Shown here: positions 10,701-23,329 of the stretch, one piece after another
Layout: every line of letters begins with the position of its first letter
Numbering within the stretch: the stretch's first letter is position 1
Translations under genes and position numbers: made by a program
The notes under the pieces: model-generated
Told to the model about the DNA's origin: nothing
What the model saw: the letters and a program-made list of their open reading frames with translations, nothing else
Databases searched by the model: none
DNA from: Capitella teleta
Lineage: Eukaryota; Annelida; Polychaeta; Capitellidae
Reading direction: 5' to 3'
Length of the DNA stretch: 64,000 nt
Assembly: GCA_000328365.1 (NCBI GenBank)
Contig: KB294243.1
Span: forward strand, 201,071 to 265,070

Positions 10701-13526
10701 GCACAGGTGCTGCAACATGTTTTGTGCGTTTGAGGGACACCATCTGCATTATACTTATACAAGACACTTGAGGGTCTGTGAGAGAGAATGCACCGAAGAT
10801 TACCCTGGGAAACCGCTGCCCTGGATGACACAATGGCGGAGATATCTGCCTTTTAATTTAACCAATTATGAATCAACGCAACAATGTAATCAGATTTATA
10901 GGCAATTGTATATGCACTAATGTTTGGTAATGAATTAGATAAATATGTCTTATTATTATCATTATTATTATTCCACGTTTTTGTCTTCTAATAAACCACA
11001 TTTCATGCGTGTTTGAAGCAGCACTATTCTGCATGATTAGAATACCTTCTGCAATCCGCAGGTGAAATCCACGAAGCGACGTTCGAAGGAAAATGTGAAA
11101 GGAAAGCGCGGGTCGCAGGTGGGTGGAGCGATGCACATGATTGTGATTCATTGCTCAATCGCTGAGCATACCTTAAGTGAGCACAAAATATGTCAATCTT
11201 ATTTTTTAACAATGTCGTTGCAAAGGCTGCTAAAAGGGCAACTGCATACGTTATACATAGCCTCATAGATCTTGCATCACCAGCGGGTTTTTATTTTGTA
11301 TCTCACCACAAATTGTGAGGTTATTATTTACGGAGCCAGTGCAGCTGGAGTTTTAACAACTTGCACGTTTGCCTGCCTGTCGTGAGTTCGGCAACCTGTT
11401 CTCGATGAGTGGCAGTTTCGGTGACATCCCATAAGACCGGCATAAGTGAACCATTAAAGACTTTGACAAGACCCGGTAACAAATTCTGATATTCTAGCAC
11501 AGTGCCAATCGGTGTTGAATGCTTGCTGCCTGTGGTTTCTGATTGCAAGTGGTTATTTAACACGCTTAACATGTGTTCTGACTTCAAATGCGGTTAACCT
11601 CAAAGCTGTTAACAATCAGCATCGATAAGTATACGACACGGATCGGCGCTTTTTACAAGTTATTCCAATTGCTCTGTTGGAAGTTTCAGGGAGACGTTGA
11701 CTTCCCTTTCTCTGTGTCACATTACGTCACAAGTGGAGTAGCTTTTGTGACGTTTTCATGCGTAACTATTACGAGCAGCAGAGAAGGTCACAGGTCACTC
11801 AGGGAATAATATATTGGAGCCGTCACTATAAAGAACACGCTAAATAGTCGCTTTCTATAATATATGCAGACAATATAGTTAACTTGAAAATTATGACTAG
11901 ATTATTTTGTTGGAGCAAAAATATATAGCTAATACCTATACGCAGATTTGTATTAGTTAACAAATCAACCCAGTAATATATAATATACAATAATAGTAAA
12001 CAATAATAAATAGCCGCAGCATCCTGGTGCATGTTGCGTTCCAGTCTCAATCGTCGCCAGAATACGTTCATAATATGGCTCAAATAAAAAAAACGTCGCT
12101 CAAATTCTGACTGCGTCCGCACGAGGAGATTCAAAATTCAAAGCCGCTTGACCTGAAAACCAAATTATGCACCGTAGTGATAAAGAGGGGCGATGTTTGT
12201 CCAATGGTCAGCCGTGCTGTCCGTCCAATCGTCCAGTGTTCATATCCACGCAAGCGTGACTGCTGTGACAAAGAGTGGACTCATCGGAAACCGACCCAAC
12301 AATGTAATCAAATTTCGCTTCTGTTGTTGTTACGTCAGCTGCGACCTTGTAATCAGCTGAGATTAAAACTAATTAAAGTGACAGCGACATGACATCGAGC
12401 GAATAATTCGGCCAATTGTCGCCATTGTGTGAGTGCGTAATGACGGTGACGTCGAAATGGTCACGTGGGGTCTAAACGCAGACAACAGCCTCTCGTTGAG
12501 TGCGACAAGGGCCGTCACGTGACCTTGTCACCATGACGACCATCGCAGAGAATCAGATCGAATTGCATGTTACGTGTATTTCCTGTGCTTTGAACAAATG
12601 CATCATTAATCAGTTGTGGCTTACATACTTAAATTGATTAAATTGATACACCTGTACACCGTTGTGTCATTTCTGAACATACGTCTCTGCAAACCTATTA
12701 CAAGCACACGCATCATAGAAATTAAACAGATAGCATCAGCATCATTTAGTTCCAACTTTTTACCACCAACTTGTTACATAACACCTCAGATTTCGAATCA
12801 CGTTATTCCGACATCTGTGCGTGCACGCGAGGCAGCGTAAACGACGCCCAAATGCGAGCTCATAAATATTCATGAACTCATTGTGACGTCACGGGTGGTT
12901 CGCGAACTTATTCTCTTATAGCGACAGCAAAGGTTTTTGCATGCTGAGAGATCTGCACGACAGCAGTCCACTCTACATTTGGTCATTTATATGGATGTGT
13001 ATATCGAAAACGAGAGTGGAGATGAACACGGATAGAGTGGGGTCGATTCTGGTAATCTAACCATACAGATTTGTACCTGGTGTCAGCGATAACGAAGGAG
13101 AGAGAACTCAGAGAAGTGACAGTGTTGGCGATCAGAGCTGCCGCGGAAAAAAGTCAGGGCGAGGCACACAGCATCGGCAGCAACGATAATGGTCAACTAA
13201 GTGGAAATCATCGAAATGTTTTGGAGAATTCGCTAACCAAGCTGTTTAGTTTTACTTTGACGAAAACGAAAAGTCGTGTCTGATAGATATATATAGAACA
13301 TAGTAAAACCCACTGACATATTCAGAAATGTTTTGATTTGATTTAGCGATAACAAGTTTGCTTGTTCACGGCTACGAGCTGCTCAGCGCTGAGCGACGAC
13401 TGCGCGCTGTGACCTTATTAATCCGATATTTCTGGGAATATTTGACAAAAAATGACCCGGTAAAAGGCCTGAAATACACGATAAAAGGCTTCTCCAACCA
13501 TATACGGAACATTTTTCTGGATTTAG
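7703..13526. other. Long intergenic stretch without a recognised gene
   Basis: AT-rich, with many stops in all frames. Visible items are a G run of about 14 at 9731-9745, a cluster of ATCAAT/ATTGAT-type sites at 9940-9995 that partly form inverted repeats, and two CpG/E-box-rich patches at 12440-12545 and 12880-12900 listed separately. No coding exon with family resemblance was found. Confidence 0.5.
12440..12545. promoter_or_regulatory. CpG- and E-box-rich patch, possible regulatory element
   Basis: Within about 100 bp there are two CACGTG palindromes (around 12463 and 12517), TGACGTCG (around 12448) and several CpGs in otherwise AT-rich DNA. A full cAMP-response-type palindrome, TGACGTCA, lies further on near 12882. 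It may be an enhancer or promoter; no linked exon was identified. Confidence 0.25.
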
Positions 13527-13785
13527 CCCGCGCTCTCGCCGAAAAAAACTGTTTGTAATCAAAAGTGATCTCCCTCATGCAGGGAAAGATAGAGATTAAC
13601 GAACAGATCGTTCCACCGATGACGCGCTCGCTAAATGGCAACTCATCCGCGATCATGTTTGGAGCGCATTTTACACACTTTTCACCGCACAAACTTCTTT
13701 TCACACGGAATATTTATTTGTATTAATGTTTAGTTGCTCATAATGCTTAGCATGTATCACGGTAACGCTAGCCCTTTAAGTACGG
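13527..13785 (+). repeat. Dispersed repeat family A, copy 1
   Basis: About 260 bp closely resembling 54505-54765 in direct orientation. Shared blocks include AAAAGTGATCTCCCTCATG, the following AAAGATAGAGATTAAC, GATCGTTCCACCGATGACGC, CTAAATGGCAACTCATCCGC and CACACGGAATATTTATTT. Differences are mostly substitutions, so this is an interspersed family of moderate age. No terminal inverted repeats or coding sequence were recognised; the class is unknown. Confidence 0.85.
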
Positions 13786-14879
13786 ATCACACGCCTTCTG
13801 AGTTCATTGCATATTTCATTACTTGCGTCAGCAATTGCAAGATTCTTCTCTCGTGGCCACGCAGCATTAACGACAGATATACGCCAATAACTGCACCGCA
13901 CCTTCTCATTGGTGCCTTGTGTTCTCAGCTGTGCTAAACAATTTCAACACTTTTACATCAGGTTGAGAAGCGATGCTGATTGGTCCGCAACACCCAACAC
14001 GAGGCATGGTACCATAAAGATACTATATACATGCATATACATACATATACATGTAGCTGAATATTATTCCAACGGATAAAGGAAATTATTTCATGAATTA
14101 TTCTAATTCTATATATTTGTTGTATTTCCACTCTGGTCAACATGAATGGACGCGCATTTAATTGCATAATGTGCAATTATTACTATAGCATATGGTTTAT
14201 GATCTACAATCTATTGTAGATTATACTTCATATTTTATTGATAAACTTTTAAGTACAGAGAGTTTAATTTTCGAAGAAAGAAAAATCTCCGTGGTAATGA
14301 ATCATATATGCAATGAAAGTTTTAAAAACATATATTCCTCTAACATCCATGTGTTGTTGATGTGGTGCAGCGGAAAAATAATCCCACTTCAATTGAGCCA
14401 CCCAGTAGCTATAATAATAAGAATGTCAGTGACCCCAGAGAGACATTATTTGAAGAAGAAAGCATCGACTATATAGAATTCTCTAAACTCCAGTTCGTCA
14501 ATCTGCCGCTCGGTTAAAACTTATCTCTGATTGGTTACACGTGGCTAGCGATACTGGGACAAAATTGGTCGAAATCGTCTGGCGAAAACTCCACTGAGGT
14601 ATTTCTCGCAATTGTTGATTCCATACAGCGTAAGTCATATGCTGAGTGAGTAAGTGATTTGAGTTAAGATGGTCGCATGCTCTGTGGGGCTCCTTCGCGT
14701 TAACCAGTCCTTTTGCATGGAATCTGCACACCGTTCGTTGCCGCGCATGCGCCTATCTCTGCAGGTGACGGTTGGTCGCAGCGCTGTTCTTATGCGAATT
14801 GGAGGCATTGGTAATAGCCCCTGCAGAGGTGGTATAATAAACACGAGTGTACACACACCGGCACCTATGATGCAAGTAG

Positions 14880-14881
<2 letters not shown>

Positions 14882-14962
<81 letters not shown>

Positions 14963-14968
14963 GTGTGT
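14882..14968. repeat. (GT)n microsatellite
   Basis: About 40 GT units with one interruption near the end. Frames through it translate to Cys-Val or Thr-His runs and are not genes. The surrounding 13786-15350 shows no recognised gene. Confidence 0.97.
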
Positions 14969-15350
14969 AACGGAAACAAAAGACTCAGAGCTAGAATTAA
15001 GATCAAAGAGGAAGAGGAGGCGTTGGAGGAGAAGTGTGTCTGCTTATTAGACGGATGCTGGGGGTCCCGTGACTCATCATTCCACATAGACTCCACACCT
15101 GTGCTGCATTCGATCCATCTAATTGGTCTGCATTGTATATATATACAAACCCATGCGTTTGCAAATCGGTAAATATGGGTTGACTTTATAATACCTGAAA
15201 TGGCATAGAATTATGTGAACATGCATGCATTCCAGATGGAGTTTCCATTTTTCGGTGGGCTGCTGTATTTCAGCAAAATTTGTTCAAGGTGATTACTAGT
15301 TGTTAGGAGATTGATTTTGTCTTAATTCACGTTGCAATTGCATTGGGGCA

Positions 15351-16043
15351 CAGTCAAACCCCGTTAATCCGCAGTCATGTAATCCACCCTTTTCGTTAAT
15401 TCGCCTCCGACCGCGATTCTCGGGGACAAACCTTCATTGTACCATTTGTAAATTACATATCATATGAAATCCGCTCTTTGAAATATCGTTGTAACAAACA
15501 TACGACGCATCAATTGTCGGCGATTTCTTTCCAAGTCAGGTCAATTAAACAATAAATGGCGCCCCTCCGCTTATTCGCCGTTTAAGAAGTTAATTAAACA
15601 AAGGAATCAAGTGCGGGTGTCGTCACCGTGTCGATTCCTTTATATCTGCGTGGATGATTTACTTTCAATTTAATTGGTCGCTCAGATAGGCGATGTTCAG
15701 GAGCAGAACGAACGACGGGAGTTGAGAGTGAAGAAGCGAGTGGAGAAGCGAGTGGAATTGAAACTGGGAGAGTCGGAGCTGATCCACATGCATAAAATGA
15801 GAGCCCACAACGACCATCCTTCAGTCATTGTCTCAACTCTCTACATTGCCCACTTCATTTGAGTGAGGTTTATTTCTTCGACCTGCTCGTAACCTACATT
15901 CCACTACATGGCACATGGTTTTATTTTGTATGGCATCTAATTTTCATTCATTTGTAGTCTGACATATAATCCGCCCTTTTGTTAATCCTCCTGTTTTCTT
16001 GAGAACTGAGGAGGGTGTGGATTAATTTGATGTGTCTGACTTT
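15351..16043 (+). mobile_element. pogo/Tigger-like DNA transposon, diverged nonautonomous copy
   Basis: The left end reads CAGTCAAACCCCGTTAATCC, nearly the same as the TIR of the element at 21168-22003. The right end is a more diverged inverted version (TGTGTCTGAC). Both copies carry the internal motif AATCCGCCCTTTT and, in the interior, a frame beginning MVAQIGDVQEQNERR (15674-15862) that corresponds to MVAGLSDVQERDERD of the other copy. At about 690 bp it is far too short to encode a whole transposase. The exact right edge is uncertain because of divergence. Confidence 0.75.
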
Positions 16044-17513
16044 ATCTGACTCTATCCGAACTGATCCTTCGACAAAATTTAATGAAGATGGCATTGGTTA
16101 ATTAACTGAATCATATAATCGCGTGTCAAGAAAAGCACATAATATTACCATTCCGACGAATGTTACATAATTTGCAACCAAATATAAATGTAAGATGCAC
16201 GTGCAGGCTTATCTTTAATTGCGGTAAACTAATTGAGATGACAGCGCTTGAGAATTCCGACATATCTTATTACCCTGATAACTGATAATCTACGCGTATA
16301 CGATAAGTTAATTAGCTGATGATATAACATCATTTTTGTTGATCGTTTATTAAAACGAAAAATCAAATAAATCAACAACAATAAGCTCTATGTATAACAT
16401 TTGTATTCAGTCTGCACGCGGAGACGGCGATCGGGTTTGACCACTTGAATGCGATGATTGATATACCTGGAGTGCCTTCGTCACTAAACCAACACCATAT
16501 ATTCCACTTAAAGGCCTCAGATTGCGGCTTCTGTAAAACCACTTCCGCCAGTGTCGACTATTGTCGTACCTCAGTGCAGTTGATTTGTGTTCGTATATTT
16601 CAGCACCTTTTTCTTTTTTGTCGCCAAACATCAAAAATGAGGAAACTTCGCTCTTCGTACTGTTACTCGGCGTTCAAATATATGAGAAATGGCGATATTC
16701 AGCGGACTCTTAATTGCCTCTGATCAGATGACGTCAATTGAAGGCAGTCCTGGCAAGGTCCACTCGGTGGTTTGCAACCGTCATGATGCGGACAATGATA
16801 TATACATAATTATGCAGTATACGGTAACTGTGTCAAGACGCTTCGGTTACGTCATCTTCGTGTGTTTCGCAGCGCGGTGGCTGTTTCCGTTTCCCCGCTT
16901 TCGTCCTTCGATATCTGGTTCAGCTGATCGCATATCGGGTGGCACTATTTTGCTTCGACGTCAAAACAGTCACTCGGAGAACTAAATGAGAAGTGAAAAT
17001 GAACCGAATCAGACGCGTCATCCACTCAAATTAAAAGTGACCTCCCTCCCCCTCCCCCCCCCTCCCATCCCGTGACCCACTGAGAGCAATTATCGGAAAC
17101 GCCGACTCAGTCACATAAGGGTACTGCTCCGGAAGAAACGGAAATGGGTGTAAATGATATCATGCACATACGTTTAATAGTTAATTCCACAAACATGCAC
17201 CATTATTAACACTCTGCTCCTTTAATATGATCACTATTACTAGTAAACTGTCTCTCTATACTCTCCAGTGAGTTTCCATGGAAACCCGTGCAACTCAGTC
17301 ATATAAATGTAGCTAAAGTAAGACGATTCGGTGGATTCAATGCGGTATGTGAAGTATACATGTTCTATAGATGTTATTGACTATTCGAAGTGGGCGAGTC
17401 TCTTGAGAAATTTCCGTTTTATGTTCAAGCACAGACGCCAATCCTTCTATTTCCTTGCTATCACCAACGGCTTCTAATGACGTGAGTGAACGTTCTCGGC
17501 GGTGAAATTTCTA

Positions 17514-17909
17514 CACAGAGTGGGCCAAAAGTTGTCTGTCTATACTTCAAGTTAACGATTTAAATGCTTCTCGATTGCACTACGCTTTTCCGAGAAAGTG
17601 TTACAAAACAGGTCGCAACGTCAGAAGAAAAAATAAAAATAAAAAATAAAATAAAAATAAAAATAGAATGAAATAATAATTATATACAGATTTGACATTA
17701 AAATAATTGAATATAGCATCTAAATATTTCCCTCTCATTCAAAGCGGACGTTCTATTTGATATCTTGCATAAATGGGCGTAGACTAAGTCAGTCAACTCA
17801 TACCAGGTAGTTATTTTTGGGAATAATTGGTCAATTTTATCAAATATACAAGTTTTGGTCTTAACACGGACTGACGGAGTACACATAAATTACTTTGGCC
17901 CACTCTGCA
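17514..17909. mobile_element. Short mariner-like inverted-repeat element (MITE), about 395 bp
   Basis: The left end CAGAGTGGGCCAAAAGT and right end ACTTTGGCCCACTCTG are imperfect inverted repeats flanked by TA. The TGGGCCAAAAGT core resembles mariner termini. The interior is AT-rich, without a transposase. Part of the interior (17568-17620) is shared with dispersed family B. The last bases of the window (63971-64000) show a similar end, GGAGTGAGCCAAAGGTAGT, after TA. Confidence 0.55.
17568..17620 (+). repeat. Dispersed repeat family B, copy 1 (short)
   Basis: TTCCGAGAAAGTGTTACAAA followed by ACAGGTCGCA matches 32100-32145 and 57060-57105. It lies inside the mariner-like element at 17514-17909, so either the family is itself an inverted-repeat element or this copy was captured. 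Confidence 0.55.
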
Positions 17910-19889
17910 TACACCTATCTTAATGACTGGGTTTTCTCCATGTACCAAATCAGGTTTAATCAAGTAAACTTGGTTAAGCGAGCGTCCATAATACCAGGGT
18001 GGAGTTTATGAGTTAAGTGATATTAACATGTGCACCTGTCGTTCTTAGCGCAAAAGTATATGTTTCTTGTACAGCGTGGTGAAAAGAGCGTCGGCTATCA
18101 AAGCGTAAGAGATCTCCTAGGCGCATGAGGGAGTGAAATGTTGATTTCCCTCTGCATGAGGGCATGACGCAGTTCGTACATCGAGAGGCAAAGAGCAGAG
18201 AAGCTAAATCAAGCGATCACTTTGTTGTAAGTTGAATGTGTACTCAACATGTACATTGTAATTATATAAATTATGTACACTGAGAGCTTGCATAAAGTAT
18301 GTGTAGGAATCTACTAACAAAGCGAGTGTTCCAATTGCAGGGAGATTTCTTCTCATTCAATTTGTATGCTCAACATCTGTAGTATCACTCATGTGCTATA
18401 TGTGGGTATGATGGTTGACCCTGTGCAGGGCATGCATGTTGATGCCTTCAAGCTGCGTTCGAAGTCCCTTGGCATAATAATAATATGTGCCATGGCGCAC
18501 ACATTATTAACCTTCCGCCAGGCACAAATGCTACGAAGGCAACCAGAACATTAATGGAACGGGACATGTTTATTTGTAAACATCACGGTGTCAAACCCTG
18601 TCTACATTGCCATACAGATTCACAGCACTCGGATTGAGTGCTCTCCGTGGAGATGTACAGGCTACGGCTGAAGCAAGGAAAGAGGGAGAGGCGAGGGGGG
18701 AGGGGAGGGATTCGATCCATTTGCATCTTCATTTACTGCTCAAGGAAGGGGAAGCAGAACCCGCTGTTAATTGATATCCCATTATAAATATGGTTTCAGC
18801 ACTTAACCATGCTCATTATATTTAATTTATGTCTGAAAAACAAGCCCATTGACCTTCCTAATTGGCTCGCTCAGCCAGCAGCTCATTAACATAAAGCGAC
18901 CTTGGGTACATTAGCATAAAATCACGTGCACGCTGCGTGGAGCTTTCTTTGTTGAGAGCTCGCCTTGACCCGACCTTGGCATTGATGCTGTGGGAGTGTG
19001 AGGGTTAACCGCGCCAAAGACACGGGGACAAGAGAGGTTTCCCGCGCTGACGAGCCTCGTTATCGTTATTTTCCCGCCATCTCCAGAAGTGAAAGGGTGT
19101 GATACGTTTCGGCACATGCCAGTGCATGTATAATGCTGGCTGTATTCTCGTGTGCTGGCTGTCACATTGGCACGAGTCAGGAATTACCTGGGCTTCCTAT
19201 TCACGACATGAATACTGTTTTATTAGCTTATAATCTAATCAGATCATCCACATGTATAGCATACATTGATTAAAAATATTATCATCACCATGCCTACTTC
19301 CGGCGCTATGGCATCTCATGGATTTTACTCTTCACTTTGAACTAAGTATTCAGGTTTTGTCGATATTCTTAAACAGATGCAATGATCATAGGTGTGACGG
19401 ATGTGCTCTCGGCCTGAACGTGTCACCTCACTGCATAATGAATCAAACGACCACCAGGTGGCCCCCGTGGTCACGTGTCCATGCCCCGTGCTTCACAAGC
19501 CACGCCCCTTTCCACGGAAACAGCGACGCATTTCATTCAGCGGATAATATATGCGCAGTTAATGAGCACAACGGAGTTATTGAACGCTGACACAGGTTGA
19601 TTATATATACATATTATATATATGCATTACACCATTCCCCCGTTGGGTTTCTCGCCTGCCTAGCACCCAGCAATAAGATTATATTATATAACTTTGCACT
19701 TGTTTCTTTCTTTCTATGTTATAATGCATGTGTATGCGAAAGAAATATATACTTAGATAGGGTTATGTTAACATTTCAAATGTATTACACATGTTATAGC
19801 AGTAAATGCATTCACGAGTTGTCGGCATCATATCCTCAGGAATTATTGTCTCCTTATGGAGTTATGAGTCATCTCGTATAATGGCAGAT

Positions 19890-20200
19890 CAACTTATCTT
19901 TCACTATTGAATTTTGCTTTTACTCGATCTTCTTTATTATACTGCTTTTACTTTTACTGTTTATTCAATCAATTGCCTTATAGAGTTAGATCTGCTAAAT
20001 CAATTTCTGTTTTAAAATCAAAATTGAAAAATGTACTCTTTAACGAACCTGTTATTGAAACCTTCAATTTATTATGTTTTTATTTAATATTTAATTTCAA
20101 ATTTACAATTTACAATTACAATTACAATTTACAACATTTGACAAATGCATTTTAGAGCACTTCGGTGGATTTTACGCAATACAAAAAAAAAAATAAAATG
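19890..20200 (+). mobile_element. LINE 3' end, CR1/L2/Jockey-like, copy 1
   Basis: Encodes the usual C-terminal end of this type of reverse transcriptase protein (NQLPYRVRSAKSISVLKSKL, then KNVLFNE), followed by an AT-rich 3' UTR. The end of the UTR, GAGCACTTCGGTGGATTTTA followed by CGCAAT, is shared with the minus-strand copy at 59415-59130. The copy is severely 5'-truncated. A short AAAATAAAATG tail and ATG/ATT microsatellite follow. The clade is inferred from the C-terminal motif alone. Confidence 0.75.
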
Positions 20201-20502
20201 TATTTATTTATTATTGCTATGATGATGATGATTATTATTATTAATATAATACTGAAGTGATTAAATTTTGTGTGCTATAAAGAGCCTTCGCCGAGCCGTT
20301 TCGCTCCGATTTGCCCCACAATATCTCTGGCGTTTTGGAATTTCGATGAATTGACTGCTTGGTGTATGGAACTGAATGCAGCGCCCTCGAGCGGATCAAG
20401 TAGGCACCACGCTCTTCCGACGGATTCCGATGATGCCCGGAGATTGCCGAAGTCATTTGAGGTGAGATGAAGTACGACCATGCAGGAAGATTAATGATAG
20501 TG

Positions 20503-20760
20503 GACACGTGAACGCCGGTTTTCGCCCAGCGAGCGACTTTTCCTAATTGTCCACGGCCGGCCTTGAGCGCCAGCTTTACATGTGTTTCTCATATACCTGG
20601 CTGAAAAATGACCGAAAATCACGGCTAACAAGGCCATATCTTTTTACTCCAGGAAGTAACAGCTTAAAATTTTAAATCGACATCAAATATAATTGCAGAG
20701 CTGAACAATGATTAGAAACGTTTTCGTTTTTAAGCAATTGCGAACTGTCTTTATACGAAG
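20503..20760 (+). repeat. Dispersed repeat family C, most complete copy
   Basis: Left half: GTGGACACGTG, TTTTCCTAATTGTCCACG, GAGCGCCAGCTT, ACCTGGCTGAAAAATGACCG. Right half: CATATCTTTTTACTCCAGGA, CAGCTTAAAATTTTAAATC, TTTTCGTTTTTAAGCAATTG. The left half recurs at 24471-24607 and 47417-47565, the right half inverted at 22432-22617. No coding capacity was seen. It may be a SINE or MITE; no A/B boxes or clear TIRs were found. Confidence 0.7.
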
Positions 20761-21042
20761 AGAGTCCAATGAGTGTTTGCTTTTGTAATTCAGCAATGGT
20801 GCGGCTCACTCTTCTTAATTAATATAGAAGTGGCCGACCATATAAAGAGAGATCTTTTGAAAAAGGGATAAACGCATGCCGACAAAAAGATAAGATAAAC
20901 AAAGCCTTTGTAATGATAATAGTGATAGGAGTTAATTGCATTTGATAAGCTACAACTTAAATCCCGCTTTAGTATAATGCCTAAAACAGACACGAATCAA
21001 TCAGTCGTACATTTGTTTCGTCAGCCTTGATATCTATACGGG

Positions 21043-21155
<113 letters not shown>

Positions 21156-21167
21156 GTAATGATAATA

Positions 21168-22003
21168 CAGTCAGACCCCGTTAATCCGCCGTCATGTAAT
21201 CCGCCCTTTTCGTAATCCGCCCTAAAATCTCAGGAACGAATCATTTGTAATGTTAATTGTGTCATGTAATCCGCCCTTTTCGTTAATCCGCCTCCGACCA
21301 CGATATAGCGTGTCGAAAACACACATTAGCCAAGACACATCAATTGTGGGCGATTTCTTTGAAGTCGGGTCAGTTTAACAACTGGCGCCTCCCCGTTTGT
21401 TTAACGGCGATTCGCTTTGTTTAATTAACTTTATAAACGTTAAAATCGCAGGCAAAAATTCTGTCAAGTCTTTAATATAATTGGTCGCTGGGTTAAGCGA
21501 TGTTCAGGAGCGGGACGAACGAGATGACGAAGTTGTGAGTGGAAATCAATCGAGTGGAGAAGCGAGTGGATCTGAGCCTGCAGTGGAAGTCTTGGCGGGG
21601 GAAGCGAGGCAGCACGCACGCGCATTAATGCTATATTTCGAGAGATTCGAGGAGTCGGAGGCAGCGAAGAAAGAAAATAGAGATGAACTACACAGATTGG
21701 GCTTGATGGAACTGCTTATCACAAGCAGATTGAATAATGCCGCTAAGAAGACAACCATTTCAGATTTTTTCAAACCATAAAAATCTTTAATTGGCCTCAT
21801 GTGATCGTTTACGAGGTCTTTTTTTACCCCCTGCTCCATTCCTAATGGTATATGCTACTACGCTAATGCATGACATGGGTTTTGGGGGTTTTAAAATGAC
21901 ACGCAATTTTGATCAATTTGTGGTCTGAAATGTAATCCGCCCTTTTCGTTAATCCGTCAGTTTTCTTGGGAATGGAGGAGGGCGGATTAACGGGGTCTGA
22001 CTG
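21168..22003 (+). mobile_element. pogo/Tigger-like DNA transposon, internally deleted, 836 bp
   Basis: Perfect terminal inverted repeats of about 23 bp begin CAGTCAGACCCCGTTAATCC on both strands and are flanked by TA, the target duplication of the Tc1/mariner/pogo group. Subterminal copies of GTAATCCGCCCTTTTCG occur near both ends. An autonomous pogo/Tigger is over 2 kb, so most of the transposase has been lost. A C-terminal remnant is listed separately. The element inserted at the edge of an (AAT)n microsatellite. A second, more diverged copy lies at 15351-16043. Confidence 0.88.
21481..21780 (+). pseudogene. Remnant C-terminus of pogo/Tigger transposase with a PIP-box-like motif
   Basis: A 99-residue open frame inside the 836-bp element: a Gln/Glu/Arg-rich segment, a helical stretch (LMLYFERFEESEAAKKENR), then NNAAKKTTISDFFKP at the extreme C-terminus. 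KTTISDFF resembles the PCNA-interacting consensus Q-x-x-I-x-x-F-F, with Lys in place of the first Gln. PCNA-binding motifs are known in pogo/Tigger transposases, usually near the C-terminus. The DNA-binding and DDE catalytic domains are absent, so it cannot transpose on its own. The Met is probably internal to the original protein. Confidence 0.65.
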
Positions 22004-22431
22004 TATATATTAATAATCAGAAACATTATGAGACGTATATTGGAGAGTTAAGAACTGATATAAATATAAGATTATAGGAGCATATGGCTATATTGGCAAA
22101 TAATTCTACAGTATATTTTTGATATTGTATTATTACTATTTCTTCATTTGTTTTGTGTTAATATCCTTTGAATCATGTATGTATAAATATATGTATAAAT
22201 GTATGTATAAATATATACAATCATGTATGTATAAATATATGCAATATTCATTAATGTTGATTGTCAAATAACAAAATGTTTATTTCAAGTTCAACCCAAA
22301 TCCACTTTCTTTCTTCACATTTTCCCCACAATTAAATCATGTTATTATATCACTTTTAAACTTTAATGAACGGCTGAGTTTGCTTAAGTCCGCTTAGTAA
22401 AAGCGCTTTAATTAAACAACAAACACTCTAC

Positions 22432-22617
22432 GGAGACAGCTCGCAATCGCTTAAAAACGAAAACTGAAAAATGTTTGACAAAAGTCGAATAACTCTGCAG
22501 TTATATTGGATATTGATTAGAAATTTTCAAAACATATTCATAATGGTTGCGTCTCTATATCTTTAATGTTATAAATTTTTAAGTTGTCGCTCTCTGGAGT
22601 AAAAAGATAGGACAGTG
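22432..22617 (-). repeat. Dispersed repeat family C, right half, inverted, cut at the TTAA element
   Basis: On the minus strand, TCCTATCTTTTTACTCCAGA, GCGACAACTTAAAAATTTAT and TTTTCGTTTTTAAGCGATTG match the right half of the copy at 20503-20760. It stops exactly at the TTAA that bounds the inverted-repeat arm beginning at 22618. The missing left half is found at 24471-24607, adjoining the other arm. Confidence 0.75.
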
Positions 22618-23329
22618 TTAAAGGGATGGGGAACTAAATTTTAAGTGATGTTCTATTGACTCATAGCACCAATTGATAGCACTCCGTGCCAAAAACACCA
22701 TGCCTGGATGCAAGCGTAAGGAAATAATGCATTCCGAATATCGGGGTTAGCATTGCGCCTATGGGAGAATGGCTTCCATTGCGAAGTATAGGAGGCAAAC
22801 GTCAGCTGATGGCTTGGTTTGACTGATGGCTGATTGGTTCCGTTCCCCTCGTGAAGCTATCGATTTCAGCCAATCAGAGCAGAGCATCTTCGCCCTAAAT
22901 GGACATCTTTGTTGTTTACGAAACGAAAGCGCATGCGTGGTGCACTCTGGCTGACCTTTTTACTGTTTCAGGATGAGAAACGTGGTAGGTGTCCTAGAGA
23001 ATCGCTTGTTAAAATAAGAAAAATAGCGAAAAATATTTTTTTTTTGCGCCTGACTGGTGGCAAAATGATTATTCTATCTATTTCCGAAAAGAAAATAAAA
23101 AAATATCAAGGGGTTTAGTCGCAGGACACGGTGATATGACGAGGCCCATTGTAAAAGATGGGGAACTCGGTGTTTCATCACAGCGACTGACGTCACGCCT
23201 AATTAGCATTATATCTCCCGCAAAATCGTTAGCGATGATATTCCCTGTGTGAGCCAGGCATAAGAATCATCTTTGGTGCATCAAATAACGACTCAAAGTC
23301 CATTTTCAACCAGTTCTCCCTCCCTTTAA
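22618..23329 (-). mobile_element. TTAA-flanked nonautonomous DNA element (Kolobok- or piggyBac-like), inverted-repeat arm 1
   Basis: 712 bp counting a TTAA at each end. Termini are inverted-repeat-like: TTAAAGGGATGGGGAACT on one side and, on the other strand, TTAAAGGGAGGGAGAACTGG. By eye I found no difference from arm 2 (24608-25319, opposite strand). More diverged copies lie at 30331-31041 and 52971-53613 and a fragment at 794-1026. Ends of AGGG...CCCT with a TTAA target suggest the Kolobok superfamily; piggyBac also uses TTAA but usually starts with CCY. The 69-codon frame inside shows no family resemblance. Strand is assigned relative to arm 2. Confidence 0.85.

Noticed and set aside
18690-18710. 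G-rich run as a possible G-quadruplex, and G/C homopolymers at 9731, 43131, 43446, 51697 and 53670
   Set aside because: Low-complexity tracts are common here and no gene or promoter is attached to them.
20275-20481. 68-codon minus-strand frame in relatively GC-rich sequence
   Set aside because: Unlike its AT-rich surroundings it looks coding at first sight, but no domain or splice partner was recognised and a plus-strand frame is equally open.
22909-23118. 69-residue open frame in arm 1 of the inverted repeat (same in arm 2, 24819-25028)
   Set aside because: It appears twice only because the arms are the same element. It has no recognisable domain and is not kept in the copies at 30331 and 52971, so I do not call it a gene.
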